Part shown: one piece after another, positions 1 to 5,879 of the stretch
How the letters are laid out: every line of letters begins with the position of its first letter
How positions within the stretch are numbered: position 1 is the first letter of the stretch
Assembly (NCBI GenBank): GCA_041651335.1
Contig: JBAZJL010000013.1
Span: forward strand, 1-8,943
Reading direction: 5' to 3'
DNA from: UBA6220 sp041651335
GTDB taxonomy: Bacteria > Patescibacteriota > Minisyncoccia > Minisyncoccales > Minisyncoccaceae
Length of the DNA: 8,943 nucleotides
Notes under the pieces: generated by a model
Database searches by the model: none
Seen by the model: only the letters and a program-made list of their open reading frames with translations
What the model was told of the DNA's origin: nothing
Position numbers and translations under genes: made by a program

Positions 1-32
1 TTTTTGCCATATGAAATACTTATGTCAAAAAG
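1..32. repeat. 32-bp hairpin-forming direct repeat, copy 1
   Basis: These 32 bases recur exactly at 78-109, a period of 77 bp. The repeat is itself an imperfect inverted repeat: TTTTTG (1-6) pairs with CAAAAA (26-31) and CATA (8-11) with TATG (21-24), around a 9-base loop, with one mismatch (7/25) between the two stems. Sequence left of position 1 is not available, so it is unknown whether this copy also has the outer stem seen in copy 2 or whether more copies follow. Confidence 0.85.
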
Positions 33-71
33 CCCGCAACGAAACCAAAGTTTTTTCTTATGGTTTTTTCG

Positions 72-114
72 TGAACGTTTTTGCCATATGAAATACTTAT
101 GTCAAAAAGGTTCA
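72..114. repeat. Hairpin repeat copy 2, abutting the tRNA-Gly(CCC) 5' half
   Basis: The repeat at 78-109 is lengthened here by an outer stem, TGAAC (72-76) with GTTCA (110-114). The whole arm is TGAAC/GTTCA, a G-G mismatch, TTTTTG/CAAAAA, a mismatch, then CATA/TATG, with 15 paired positions and a 9-base loop. On the minus strand the arm begins one base after the CA|T that follows anticodon CCC. That is where the inner helix of a canonical 37/38 tRNA intron should start. It is therefore most simply read as the start of a tRNA intron. Confidence 0.7.
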
Positions 115-115
115 A

Positions 116-152
116 TGGGAAGCCAATATACTGACCGCTATACAACGGACGC
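116..152 (-). tRNA. tRNA-Gly(CCC), 5' half only (partial or split gene)
   Basis: Read on the minus strand from 152, these 37 nt match tRNA positions 1-37. Acceptor strand GCGTCCG is followed by TT, a D-arm with stem GTAT/GTAT (ends G-T wobbles) and GG in the loop, A26, anticodon strand TTGGC and loop TTCCCA with anticodon CCC. The arrangement is close to the complete tRNA-Gly(TCC) at 4522-4632, including the same TTGGC strand. No matching 3' half (a partner for TTGGC, then a T-arm, then CGGACGC) occurs between 115 and 1. The sequence leaves position 37 straight into the hairpin at 72-114, as a canonical intron would. The 3' exon may lie left of the window behind a long intron, the gene may be split, or it may be a remnant. 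An AT-rich TATA-like box lies at about 174-185. Confidence 0.65.
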
Positions 153-223
153 ACAAAAATAGTATCTTAGGAAGAATTTTAATTTGTTTTTGCCGGATTT
201 GTAATTGTATTTATTTGAGTTTG

Positions 224-1216
224 TTACCTGTTTAGCGCACCTCTGGGAAAATAATTTATTTGATGATCCTTAAATATCGGAAAAATTTCATAATTAGATA
301 TAATATCCCCGAATTTAGTTCTGAGTTCAATTAAGAATTTTTGGAATTTATCTCGGTCTGGGACTTCAATCTCAAGTCCTATACTCCATGTCCCCAACTG
401 TTTTACTACAAATGTTACATTTGCATGATTAAAAAATTGGTGCAATTTTTGTTCTGCCTCTGCGTTATAATTTCCAATCGCCATAAAAATCATATATGAC
501 TCGTATCCTAGTTTTTCAGGGTTTATCATTGCCCTGTAACCAAGTATTATTTTATTTTTTTCCATTTCTTTTATCCTATTCTGCACAGTCTTATAGTTCA
601 TTCCAATTTCACCGGCGATTTCAGAATTTGAAAGCTCTGCATTTTTTGATATTCGCTCTATTATTTTTTTATCAATTTCATCGGGTGTGAAATTCCTGTT
701 TACTCTCATTTCATGGAATAAGCTTTTTTTATTTACATCATATTCATCAAGCATATAGTTTCTTTCCTGATCTTTTACACTTATATAAACTAAAATCTCA
801 TATTTTTGAATAAATTTTCCAAAATTATTTAATATCCGTTCAAACATTCTGTCAAATTCAAACTGGTCAGGACTTACAAAATTTATTACAAAGTCCCAGT
901 TTCCCCCAACTTCTCCTAACCATACTACATTTGGATCATTTTTCATGTATTCTAAAAATTGATATCTTTGCGCTTCTTCTGATTTTCCCATTCTGATTAA
1001 TACTCTAAACCATCTCATTCCAACAACCGCAGAATCAAATACAGTTAAAAAATTGCTTATTACTCCCTCTTTTTTTAATCTCTTAATTCTGTATAATGCG
1101 ACCTGCCGTGACAGGCCTGTCTTTTTTGCAAGTTTGTTTATCGGAATTCTTGCATTCATATCAAGTTCCCTTAAAATTTTCTTGTCTTTAAGATCTATTT
1201 TTACACTATTGTTCAT
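224..1216 (-). CDS. Tandem (double) Lrp/AsnC family transcriptional regulator
   Basis: This 330-aa protein is about twice the usual Lrp length and contains two complete Lrp/AsnC units. Residues 8-55 form a first winged helix-turn-helix (KILRELDMNARIPINKLAKK, then SRQVALYRIKRL). Residues 67-147 form a first RAM ligand-binding/dimerisation domain with the GEVGGNWDFV turn. Residues 178-225 form a second HTH (LSNSEIAGEIGMNYKTVQNR) and 240-315 a second RAM domain (KQLGTWSIGLEIEV). Lrp proteins bind DNA and usually sense amino acids; the ligand here cannot be told. One chain would carry a pseudo-dimer of DNA-binding heads. The ATG at 1214-1216 lies about 28 bases below an AT-rich TATA-like box with no SD, suggesting leaderless or near-leaderless translation. 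The gene diverges from the 518-aa gene, sharing a 106-bp promoter region, so auto- or cross-regulation is plausible. Confidence 0.9.
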   Translation of the reverse strand: MNNSVKIDLKDKKILRELDMNARIPINKLAKKTGLSRQVALYRIKRLKKEGVISNFLTVFDSAVVGMRWFRVLIRMGKSEEAQRYQFLEYMKNDPNVVWLGEVGGNWDFVINFVSPDQFEFDRMFERILNNFGKFIQKYEILVYISVKDQERNYMLDEYDVNKKSLFHEMRVNRNFTPDEIDKKIIERISKNAELSNSEIAGEIGMNYKTVQNRIKEMEKNKIILGYRAMINPEKLGYESYMIFMAIGNYNAEAEQKLHQFFNHANVTFVVKQLGTWSIGLEIEVPDRDKFQKFLIELRTKFGDIISNYEIFPIFKDHQINYFPRGALNR

Positions 1217-1219
1217 ATT

Positions 1220-1238
1220 TTTTCTTATTAGTAGAAAA
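1220..1238. promoter_or_regulatory. Inverted repeat next to the Lrp-like start (candidate operator)
   Basis: TTTTCT (1220-1225) and AGAAAA (1233-1238) form a perfect 6-bp inverted repeat with a 7-base spacer. It lies just upstream of the ATG at 1216, between the start and the TATA-like stretch near 1240-1252. A regulator bound here would cover the transcription start. AT-rich arms this short can arise by chance, so operator function is only a guess. Confidence 0.3.
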
Positions 1239-1280
1239 CTATTAAATATATTACTATTTTGTAAAAATTTTATTGGAATG

Positions 1281-1318
1281 TTTTATATAGTTTGATTGCG
1301 TTGTTTTATTTGGTGATG
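1281..1318 (+). promoter_or_regulatory. Promoter and ribosome-binding site of the 518-aa gene
   Basis: TTTTATATAG (1281-1290) is a good archaeal TATA box and predicts transcription starting near 1310. GGTGAT (1312-1317) matches the complement of the conserved archaeal 16S rRNA 3' end (AUCACC) and sits five bases before the ATG at 1323. The leader is therefore probably only about a dozen bases. This supports the chosen start. Confidence 0.55.
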
Positions 1319-1322
1319 GCGT

Positions 1323-2879
1323 ATGGGAGAACACGAAAATTTAGAGCATGAGGAAAGAATGCTTGTAGAGAAATTTAAAGAAATTGATAATAATGTTAAT
1401 AGCCACAAATTGGGTTATGCTACTACAGAAGAAGTATTAAATATGCTAGATCAATATATTGAATTCGGAAATTTGAACACTCGCAGGGGGTTTGAGGTAT
1501 GGAGCACTTATGTCTGCCATCTTTTTATGGGATATCTAACTGATCAAAATAAAAGACCTGAGATTGAGGTATACGACATAAACATACCAAAAACCTCACC
1601 CCAGTATAAAGAGTCCCACGATTATTCCGATTTTAAGTCTTCTATTTTAAGAAATCTCGTGGCGTATGATCCTCTGGGTGGTTCTAAGCGTTTAACATCG
1701 TCATCCTCAGAGTTTCCCGATGAAACCCAAGAGTATTTTACTGGTGCTAATCATCCGGAAATAGCTGAAAGGATAAATAAACTTGTAAGCCTTGCTGTTT
1801 CCAATGCAGTAAAATTTGGAAAAATTTCCTCAGTTAATAGAATAATATGCCCAATACTTAAATACAATGAGGATTTTCCTAAAAATGCAGTTAATTTGTC
1901 GGATGCAATCACAAACCCCGGATTTATGAAATTGTTGGTAGCTGATGACTCTTATTCAATTTTTTATCCAGAAGGATTCAACACTCCCAAAATAGATAAA
2001 TTTAGGATAAACGGATTAGTTGATCCTAGAACAGAAAAAAAGCCAGTAATACTTCAGCTTGATAGCTGTGCAGGGTTTACTGATTCCAGGGGAGTGTTTC
2101 ATAAGGGGGATGATAGAGCAACATATATAAGAGAGATGTTTGAGAAAGAAGGATATGAGGTAAAGACTGTAAAGCCCCCGCCTTATGGTGATACAGATTT
2201 AGCCAATAAAGCAACTCTGGAAGGAGTTGTAGCAGTAATAGGGCACAGCAGTGATATACATATACGAGGTACAGTAGTTAATGAGATAAATGAGGAAGAT
2301 GAAAAAAAGATTCCCGTGCTTGAACTTATGGAGTTGTGCAGGAAAAATGAAAAAGAATTCCCAGTTCCGCTTCTGCTTTATAGTGGCGCAGGCACCGATT
2401 ACATCTTAACTTCAGGAGATTATCCGAAAAATGTCCGTGGTTATGGTCTCTCCAGTTACTTTTCAAATGATGAAAAGAGTGAGCAGCATATCAGGGAAAT
2501 AGCCAGGGAAATGATGGATCTGGTTGCAGAAAAATTTATGTATGGCGTCCAGTTTGATCTTGAAAAAAACCACGACTGGTATGAAGCATATAAGCATTTT
2601 TCGCAGATATTTGAGTGGATCAATATAAAGCATCCCAAACTTCAGCAGCCATATCTGTCTGGGCTATATGGTCTTGGGATGGGTGCAATTGACAAGGCCA
2701 AAAAAGAGAAGGATATGAATACCTTGCAGAAGCTGGCAGGAGAAAATGCTCTTGGCATTGGGGATAGGGCAAAGGGAATTATAAAAGAGTTTAATGATAA
2801 AAGTGTAATGTCAGAGCGAAATACTCAGTTCAGAACTAAGCCTTCAATTCAACTGATAAGAAGGGGAGTTAAGGTCTGA
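1323..2879 (+). CDS. Conserved-looking 518-aa protein of unknown function, possible Rossmann/caspase-like core
   Basis: I do not recognise the family. The protein looks soluble: no signal peptide or membrane segment, many charged residues, and a helical N-terminus (1-50). Residues 240-360 read as an alpha/beta domain. Strand VILQLD (242-247) is followed by a helix (263-277), GYEVKTVK (277-284), a second strand VVAVIGHSSD (302-311) and a third PLLLYSGAG (349-357). That order resembles clan CD caspase-like/CHAT domains, where a His follows a hydrophobic strand (here H308) and a Cys ends the next strand. Here that Cys position would be S354, so a catalytic Cys-His dyad is not evident. C249 and C339 are other cysteines in the region. 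The C-terminus (385-500) is mostly helical and rich in aromatic and charged residues. Start supported by a TATA box and GGTGAT. It diverges from the double Lrp regulator and converges on csaA. Confidence 0.8.
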   Translation: MGEHENLEHEERMLVEKFKEIDNNVNSHKLGYATTEEVLNMLDQYIEFGNLNTRRGFEVWSTYVCHLFMGYLTDQNKRPEIEVYDINIPKTSPQYKESHDYSDFKSSILRNLVAYDPLGGSKRLTSSSSEFPDETQEYFTGANHPEIAERINKLVSLAVSNAVKFGKISSVNRIICPILKYNEDFPKNAVNLSDAITNPGFMKLLVADDSYSIFYPEGFNTPKIDKFRINGLVDPRTEKKPVILQLDSCAGFTDSRGVFHKGDDRATYIREMFEKEGYEVKTVKPPPYGDTDLANKATLEGVVAVIGHSSDIHIRGTVVNEINEEDEKKIPVLELMELCRKNEKEFPVPLLLYSGAGTDYILTSGDYPKNVRGYGLSSYFSNDEKSEQHIREIAREMMDLVAEKFMYGVQFDLEKNHDWYEAYKHFSQIFEWINIKHPKLQQPYLSGLYGLGMGAIDKAKKEKDMNTLQKLAGENALGIGDRAKGIIKEFNDKSVMSERNTQFRTKPSIQLIRRGVKV

Positions 2880-2880
2880 T

Positions 2881-2892
2881 AATTTTTTTTTA
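2881..2892 (+). terminator. T-run between convergent genes
   Basis: AATTTTTTTTTA follows directly after the TGA of the 518-aa gene. Archaeal RNA polymerase commonly terminates at such U-runs without a hairpin. The csaA stop codon begins at 2893, so the whole intergenic space of 13 bp is this run. Confidence 0.5.
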
Positions 2893-3225
2893 TTAATAGA
2901 GTTTTCCACCCAAGGGAACTTCCTTTCCCGGCTGAATCAAGACGCATTCATTATTCTGGTCAGGAATGCCCAAGGTGAGCACTTCCGAGAGGAACGGCCC
3001 TATCTTTCTTGGAGGAAAATTAACAACACAGAGAACTAATTTATTTATCAAGTCTTCTTTTTTATAATTTTTAATAATCTGGACACTAGACATTTTTTTT
3101 CCGATTTCACTGCCAAAATCAATTGTGATTTTATATGCAGGTTTTCTTGCTTTTGGGAAGTCTTCAACGTCTATTATCTTTCCTATACGGATATCTAATT
3201 TTTGGAAATCTTCAATTGTTGCCAT
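2893..3225 (-). CDS. csaA: CsaA-like tRNA-binding OB-fold protein
   Basis: The 110-aa product matches the CsaA family over its full length. It opens MATIEDFQKLDIRIGKI, has the VEDFPKARKPAYK segment (20-32), SSVQI (46-50) and the signature NFPPRKIGPFLSEVL (69-83), and ends near the usual length of about 110 aa. This is the Trbp111/EMAP-II-type tRNA-binding OB-fold (Pfam tRNA_bind). CsaA is described in bacteria as an export-related chaperone, but the fold suggests binding of structured RNA or tRNA; the archaeal role is uncertain. The ATG at 3223-3225 is preferred over an in-frame GTG at 3232-3234 because family members begin MATIEDF and GTGAG lies just upstream of that ATG. The gene follows the AbiEi-like gene by 9 bp, so it may be its operon partner, with no obvious functional link. 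Confidence 0.92.
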   Translation of the reverse strand: MATIEDFQKLDIRIGKIIDVEDFPKARKPAYKITIDFGSEIGKKMSSVQIIKNYKKEDLINKLVLCVVNFPPRKIGPFLSEVLTLGIPDQNNECVLIQPGKEVPLGGKLY

Positions 3226-3234
3226 ATTTCTCAC

Positions 3235-3798
3235 TTACTTTGTTGATTTTTTTGTTACCAATGCCGGACCTGTATTTTTGTATTTTTCATTAAATCTTTT
3301 TTTATCTTTTTCTATTTGCCTTTTTGTAGCATAAACCCCATACGGGGTTGATTTTGTTTTTGCGGTTTTTATGGATTTCACCTTGTGAAAAATTATAGTA
3401 TTTCCATAAAAAGAAAGAATTCTTCCAATTTTTTTTGACCTGTATGTTTTTTTTGTTTTGTTTCTTTCAATTCTTTTTTTTAAGTTTATTTTTCTGCTTA
3501 ATTTTTCATTTACAATATGCAGCTCATTTAAATTTTTCCATTCCATTCCAAAAAATTCTTCTGCACTAGAACAGCTAAAATAAAATTTATTGTTTTTGAG
3601 AAATAATTCAACAGATTTTTTCAGCACTAATTTTGGATTTTCAATAAACCATCCTTTTTTTTCCTCATCATTTGGGATATAATAAATTCCCTTAAAAGGA
3701 GTTGGAAATAATTTTAAGGATGCGCTCATTTTTTCTATCCTTTCTTTTGGGAATTCTTTTTTTAATTGATTATAACTAATTACTTGATTAGGAAGCAT
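3235..3798 (-). CDS. AbiEi-like antitoxin / wHTH regulator of an AbiE-type pair
   Basis: This 187-aa basic protein has an N-terminal segment (5-45) that fits the winged-helix head of AbiEi/COG5340-type antitoxins: ISYNQLKKEF, then LFPTPFKGIYYIPND, where the 'G-x-Y-x-I-P' wing is typical. FYFSCSSAEEFFGMEWKN (72-89) corresponds to the 'yyis..SAL..hGl' segment of that family. The C-terminal part (105-187) is very lysine- and arginine-rich. In AbiE systems AbiEi represses its own promoter and counters the nucleotidyltransferase toxin AbiEii. The start ATG lies inside the 3' end of the toxin gene (11-bp overlap, 3788-3798), implying translational coupling. The order toxin-then-antitoxin is the reverse of the classical abiEi-abiEii operon. 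Assignment rests on short motifs plus context, so it is moderately sure. Confidence 0.65.
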   Translation of the reverse strand: MLPNQVISYNQLKKEFPKERIEKMSASLKLFPTPFKGIYYIPNDEEKKGWFIENPKLVLKKSVELFLKNNKFYFSCSSAEEFFGMEWKNLNELHIVNEKLSRKINLKKRIERNKTKKTYRSKKIGRILSFYGNTIIFHKVKSIKTAKTKSTPYGVYATKRQIEKDKKRFNEKYKNTGPALVTKKSTK

Positions 3799-4378
3799 TT
3801 TTCAAAACCTCCATAAAAAAATTTAAGTTGTCCTGATTTTCGATCATTTTTTCCATTTCATGGATGTTTTCTGGCATTCCTGCGGTTTTTATTAATCTTT
3901 TAATAAGTTCAAAATCTGATTTTTTTTCCTTTAAAATAAAAGAGATATCATATAAATCCCGAGCTTCCTTTCTGTCCAAATAACTTAATTTTTTTAATTC
4001 TAAAAGATCTTCTATGGAGGCCACCAATATTGTTGAATTTCCTATTTCCCTGTTCTCTATTTTTTTTATTTTATATTCAGTTGAAAAAATTTCAATTTTG
4101 ATGCTGGTATCCTCAAATTGGAGTATAAACTGATTTTTGAATCTTCCAACAGTAGTTTTATATCCTTTTTTTGTTAGGCACCCTTTCATTTCCTCCTTTG
4201 CTTTTATCTCATCCATCTTTATAGGTATAAAATCCAAATCTATACTTACCCGGTGTTTTAAATAGAACAATGCAAGTGCGGTTCCACCAACAAGAATTAG
4301 CCTATTTTGAGCGCAATCTCCAACATCAGCAAGAATTTCAAGAATTTTTTTATATTTTAGGTTAAATTTTGTTTCCAT
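3788..4378 (-). CDS. AbiEii/AbiGii-family nucleotidyltransferase toxin
   Basis: The 196-aa product carries the hallmarks of the AbiEii toxin family of DNA polymerase beta-like nucleotidyltransferases. LVGGTALALFYLKHRVSIDL (29-48) contains the GG[S/T] motif and the H-R-x-S-x-D-x-D metal-binding core (H42, R43, S45, D47, D49). IKIEIF (93-98) supplies the third acidic strand (E96), and LLELKKLSYLDRKEARDLYDI (125-145) is the family's C-terminal Lys/Arg...RDxYDI motif. Family members are NTP-dependent toxins; some, such as the mycobacterial MenT enzymes, modify tRNA ends. It is short for the family, whose members are often 250-300 aa, but no core motif is missing. It is the first gene of the pair, with an inverted repeat in its upstream promoter. 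In a window rich in tRNA genes a tRNA target is tempting, but that is only inference. Confidence 0.88.
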   Translation of the reverse strand: METKFNLKYKKILEILADVGDCAQNRLILVGGTALALFYLKHRVSIDLDFIPIKMDEIKAKEEMKGCLTKKGYKTTVGRFKNQFILQFEDTSIKIEIFSTEYKIKKIENREIGNSTILVASIEDLLELKKLSYLDRKEARDLYDISFILKEKKSDFELIKRLIKTAGMPENIHEMEKMIENQDNLNFFMEVLKNAS

Positions 4379-4417
4379 TAGTTAAATATACAACCAAAAT
4401 GTTTTTATTTGTTATTA

Positions 4418-4442
4418 CTAGATTAAATAAAATATAATCTAG
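4418..4442. promoter_or_regulatory. Perfect inverted repeat in the AbiE-type promoter (candidate operator)
   Basis: CTAGATTA (4418-4425) and TAATCTAG (4435-4442) are exact reverse complements with a 9-base AT-only spacer. The element lies 40 bp upstream of the toxin ATG. The spacer reads TATTTTATT on the minus strand, a plausible TATA box that would start transcription near 4404. AbiEi-type antitoxins are known to bind inverted repeats in their own promoter, so this is the natural candidate operator. Confidence 0.6.
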
Positions 4443-4521
4443 TGAAAACTAATACGAGGAAGTATTTTTTGGTAAGATTCGCTTATGAAAACACTAAACA
4501 CAGAACCTGAAAACAAAGGTT

Positions 4522-4632
4522 TGCGTCCGCCGGGATTTTCGGTTTTCGGTTTTGAGTTTTGGGTGCTCAAAAGCTTTCGAACCCGGGTCGTCGGCTTGGA
4601 AGGCCAATATCCTACCGCTAGACTACAGACGC
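4522..4632 (-). tRNA. tRNA-Gly(TCC) with a T-loop intron
   Basis: Read from 4632 down, every arm closes once a 40-nt insert is removed. Acceptor GCGTCTG pairs with CGGACGC (4529-4523), the D-stem is GTCT/GGAT with GG in the loop, and anticodon stem TTGGC/GCCGA encloses loop CTTCCAA with anticodon TCC. The variable loop is CGAC, T-stem CCGGG/CCCGG encloses TTCGAAT, and A73 is at 4522. The CCA end is not encoded. The insert lies in the T-loop between positions 59 and 60. A TATTTAAAG box at about 4665-4674, 33-42 bases before the mature 5' end, is the likely promoter. It resembles the tRNA-Gly(CCC) 5' half at 116-152 in the D-arm and anticodon strand. Confidence 0.93.
4536..4575 (-). other. 40-nt T-loop (59/60) intron of tRNA-Gly(TCC)
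   Basis: Exon 1 ends TTCGAA and exon 2 begins TCCCGG, giving a normal TTCGAAT T-loop. A BHB can be drawn: outer helix is the T-stem, 5' bulge AA|A, 4-bp central helix TTCG with CGAA, and 3' bulge AA|T beside CCCGG. The intron's inner helix is either TTTTGAG/CTCAAAA, a 7-bp hairpin, or an alternative with one mismatch; a CCGAAAA heptamer occurs twice near its end. The exact cut can slide by a base or two. Confidence 0.75.
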
Positions 4633-4736
4633 AAAAACAGTAGAAATTATCTTAGCTGCAAACTCTTTAAATATCTTTCACACCTGCCAAATCAATTTAA
4701 AATTATATAACTCGGAGAGCACCCCCCTAAGTTTCT

Positions 4737-4826
4737 TTATAAATATTATTTCCGTATTTTATCTGCGACCGACTGTTTTGGAAAAAAAGGCTTGCCCCCT
4801 TTAACCAAACAGCGCCTCTTCGGAGG
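4737..4826 (+). promoter_or_regulatory. TATA box plus structured leader that hides the SD of the 88-aa gene
   Basis: TTTATAAATA (4737-4746) is a TATA box predicting a start near 4770, so the mRNA would have a leader of about 65 nt. The leader can fold into two units. In the first, GTTT(T)GG (4775-4781) pairs with CCAAAC (4805-4810) around an inner AAAGG (4786-4790)/CCTTT (4798-4802) hairpin. In the second, CCTC (4815-4818) pairs with GAGG (4823-4826) across a TTCG tetraloop, a very stable C(UUCG)G cap. The second hairpin contains the whole SD sequence GGAGG (4822-4826), so ribosome access may depend on opening it. No known riboswitch class is recognised. Confidence 0.5.
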
Positions 4827-4835
4827 AAATTTTCC

Positions 4836-5102
4836 ATGATTGAAGATGAACTAATCCATTGGTGGAATGATGATAAAGGGGAAAAACACAGGACAATTTT
4901 AAGAATAGGCAGAGAGGACTGCAGCCAGTATAATGGTTTTCCACGGGATGGACTGGTAATTGTTAGTGTTTCAAATACTACTGGTTATGCTGCAATAAAA
5001 TTAAGCCCTGATGAAGCACTCAGACTTTCAACCCAGCTTTTAGCATCTGCAAAAGAATTATTAAATCAGAAAAGGGACCTGTGGAATAAAAGGGACGATT
5101 AA
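4836..5102 (+). CDS. Small 88-aa protein of unknown function
   Basis: A short soluble protein that I cannot assign. The N-terminal part (1-45) alternates charged and hydrophobic residues (LIHWWNDDKGEKHRTILRIG, then GLVIVSVSN), suggesting a small beta-sheet. YAAIKLSPDEALRLSTQLLA (51-70) has the look of a final strand plus 'L[ST]xxEAxxLAxxLL' helix seen in many small uncharacterised archaeal and bacterial proteins. The C-terminus is a charged helix. GGAGG (4822-4826) lies nine bases before the ATG, and the upstream TATA box and absence of a competing start support the call. It converges on tpiA with 33 bp between the stop codons. The gene is notable mainly for its leader, in which the SD is paired. 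Confidence 0.75.
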   Translation: MIEDELIHWWNDDKGEKHRTILRIGREDCSQYNGFPRDGLVIVSVSNTTGYAAIKLSPDEALRLSTQLLASAKELLNQKRDLWNKRDD

Positions 5103-5135
5103 AATTTAGGAAAAATTTCAAGAAAAAAATCTGTT

Positions 5136-5786
5136 TTAGAAGACTGATGCCAATTCCTCTAAAAATTTTCTATGGTCTGCTGCCCGTACATATGCTGAGG
5201 CAAGTAAAATTCCAGTTGCTCCAAGCTCAAGCGCTTTTTTTGCATCTTCTCTGTTACTTACTCCTGCGCCGCACAAAAGCGAAACATTATTTTTGGTTTT
5301 TTCCAAAACTTTTAATGAATCTGTAATTACTTCTGGTTTTGCATTCGAAACGCTAACCCCGCTTCCAATCAATTCTTTTGGTTCAACTGCAATATAATCC
5401 GGATTGAAATGTGATATCTTTTCAACTTCCATCGGATTTTCAGCGCAAACTATCGATTCCAATTTATTTTCTTTTAATTTCGTTATAATATTTTCCACAA
5501 TACCAATTGGGATTCTTTTTTCAGAATGATTTATCAGGCTTCCTTTGATTTTCATCAATTTAAGGGCAGAAAAAGGAAGAGATCCGGTATATGCCCCAAA
5601 ATCGTTTTCATCACAGTGCTGTGAAAAAATATCGTGATAACTATCTTTGCAATTCCTTAATAATAAGTTTGGAGGGCATAATATTATCCTGACTCCAGTT
5701 TCATCGGAAACATCTTTCGCAGCTTTTGCAAGTACATCTGCTTTTTCAAAACTTTCCTTGTAAGTCTTAAGATTTAAAACTATCAT
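5136..5786 (-). CDS. tpiA: Triosephosphate isomerase, archaeal type
   Basis: The enzyme interconverts dihydroxyacetone phosphate and glyceraldehyde 3-phosphate in glycolysis and gluconeogenesis in the cytosol. The 216-aa chain is the short archaeal form; bacterial and eukaryotic enzymes are about 250 aa. All active-site landmarks are present: N5 and K7 in LNLKTYKE, the electrophilic His (H87) in NHSEKR, the catalytic base E135 in AVEPKELIGSG with its flexible lid loop, and the phosphate-binding loops CGAGVS (172-177) and GILLASAYV (192-200). The ATG at 5784-5786 is right because LNLKTY follows within a few residues, as in the family. TTTAAATA lies 7-14 bases upstream, too near to drive it. 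TTATTATTAA further up is a better TATA candidate, and no SD is visible, so the message is probably leaderless. It diverges from tRNA-Ser. Confidence 0.97.
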   Translation of the reverse strand: MIVLNLKTYKESFEKADVLAKAAKDVSDETGVRIILCPPNLLLRNCKDSYHDIFSQHCDENDFGAYTGSLPFSALKLMKIKGSLINHSEKRIPIGIVENIITKLKENKLESIVCAENPMEVEKISHFNPDYIAVEPKELIGSGVSVSNAKPEVITDSLKVLEKTKNNVSLLCGAGVSNREDAKKALELGATGILLASAYVRAADHRKFLEELASVF

Positions 5787-5791
5787 ATACC

Positions 5792-5800
5792 TATTTAAAG
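5792..5800 (+). promoter_or_regulatory. TATA-like box upstream of tRNA-Ser
   Basis: TATTTAAAG (5792-5800) lies 42-50 bases before the mature tRNA-Ser 5' end. The same TATTTAAAG word lies upstream of tRNA-Gly(TCC) on the other strand (4665-4674), and TTTAAAAG precedes tRNA-Pro. Transcription would start near 5826, leaving a 5' extension of about 16 nt for RNase P. The 55-bp gap is shared with divergent tpiA. Confidence 0.4.
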
Positions 5801-5879
5801 AAGTTAATAATAAAAACTATTTGAATTAGGTTTTTTATTGCGCCGGGGTCGCACAATCCGGTAGTGCGCTCGTCTCGAA

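Noticed and set aside
1..109. Two 32-bp palindromic repeats 45 bp apart, CRISPR-like at first sight
   Set aside because: Only two copies are visible, no cas gene is near, the repeat is extended by an outer stem in one copy, and it sits in the intron position of a tRNA-Gly half. The tRNA-intron reading explains more. More copies to the left of the window would reopen the question.
2456..2638. Minus-strand 60-codon ORF within the 518-aa gene
   Set aside because: Antisense shadow of a long, well-supported coding region, with cysteine- and serine-rich low-quality translation and no promoter or SD.
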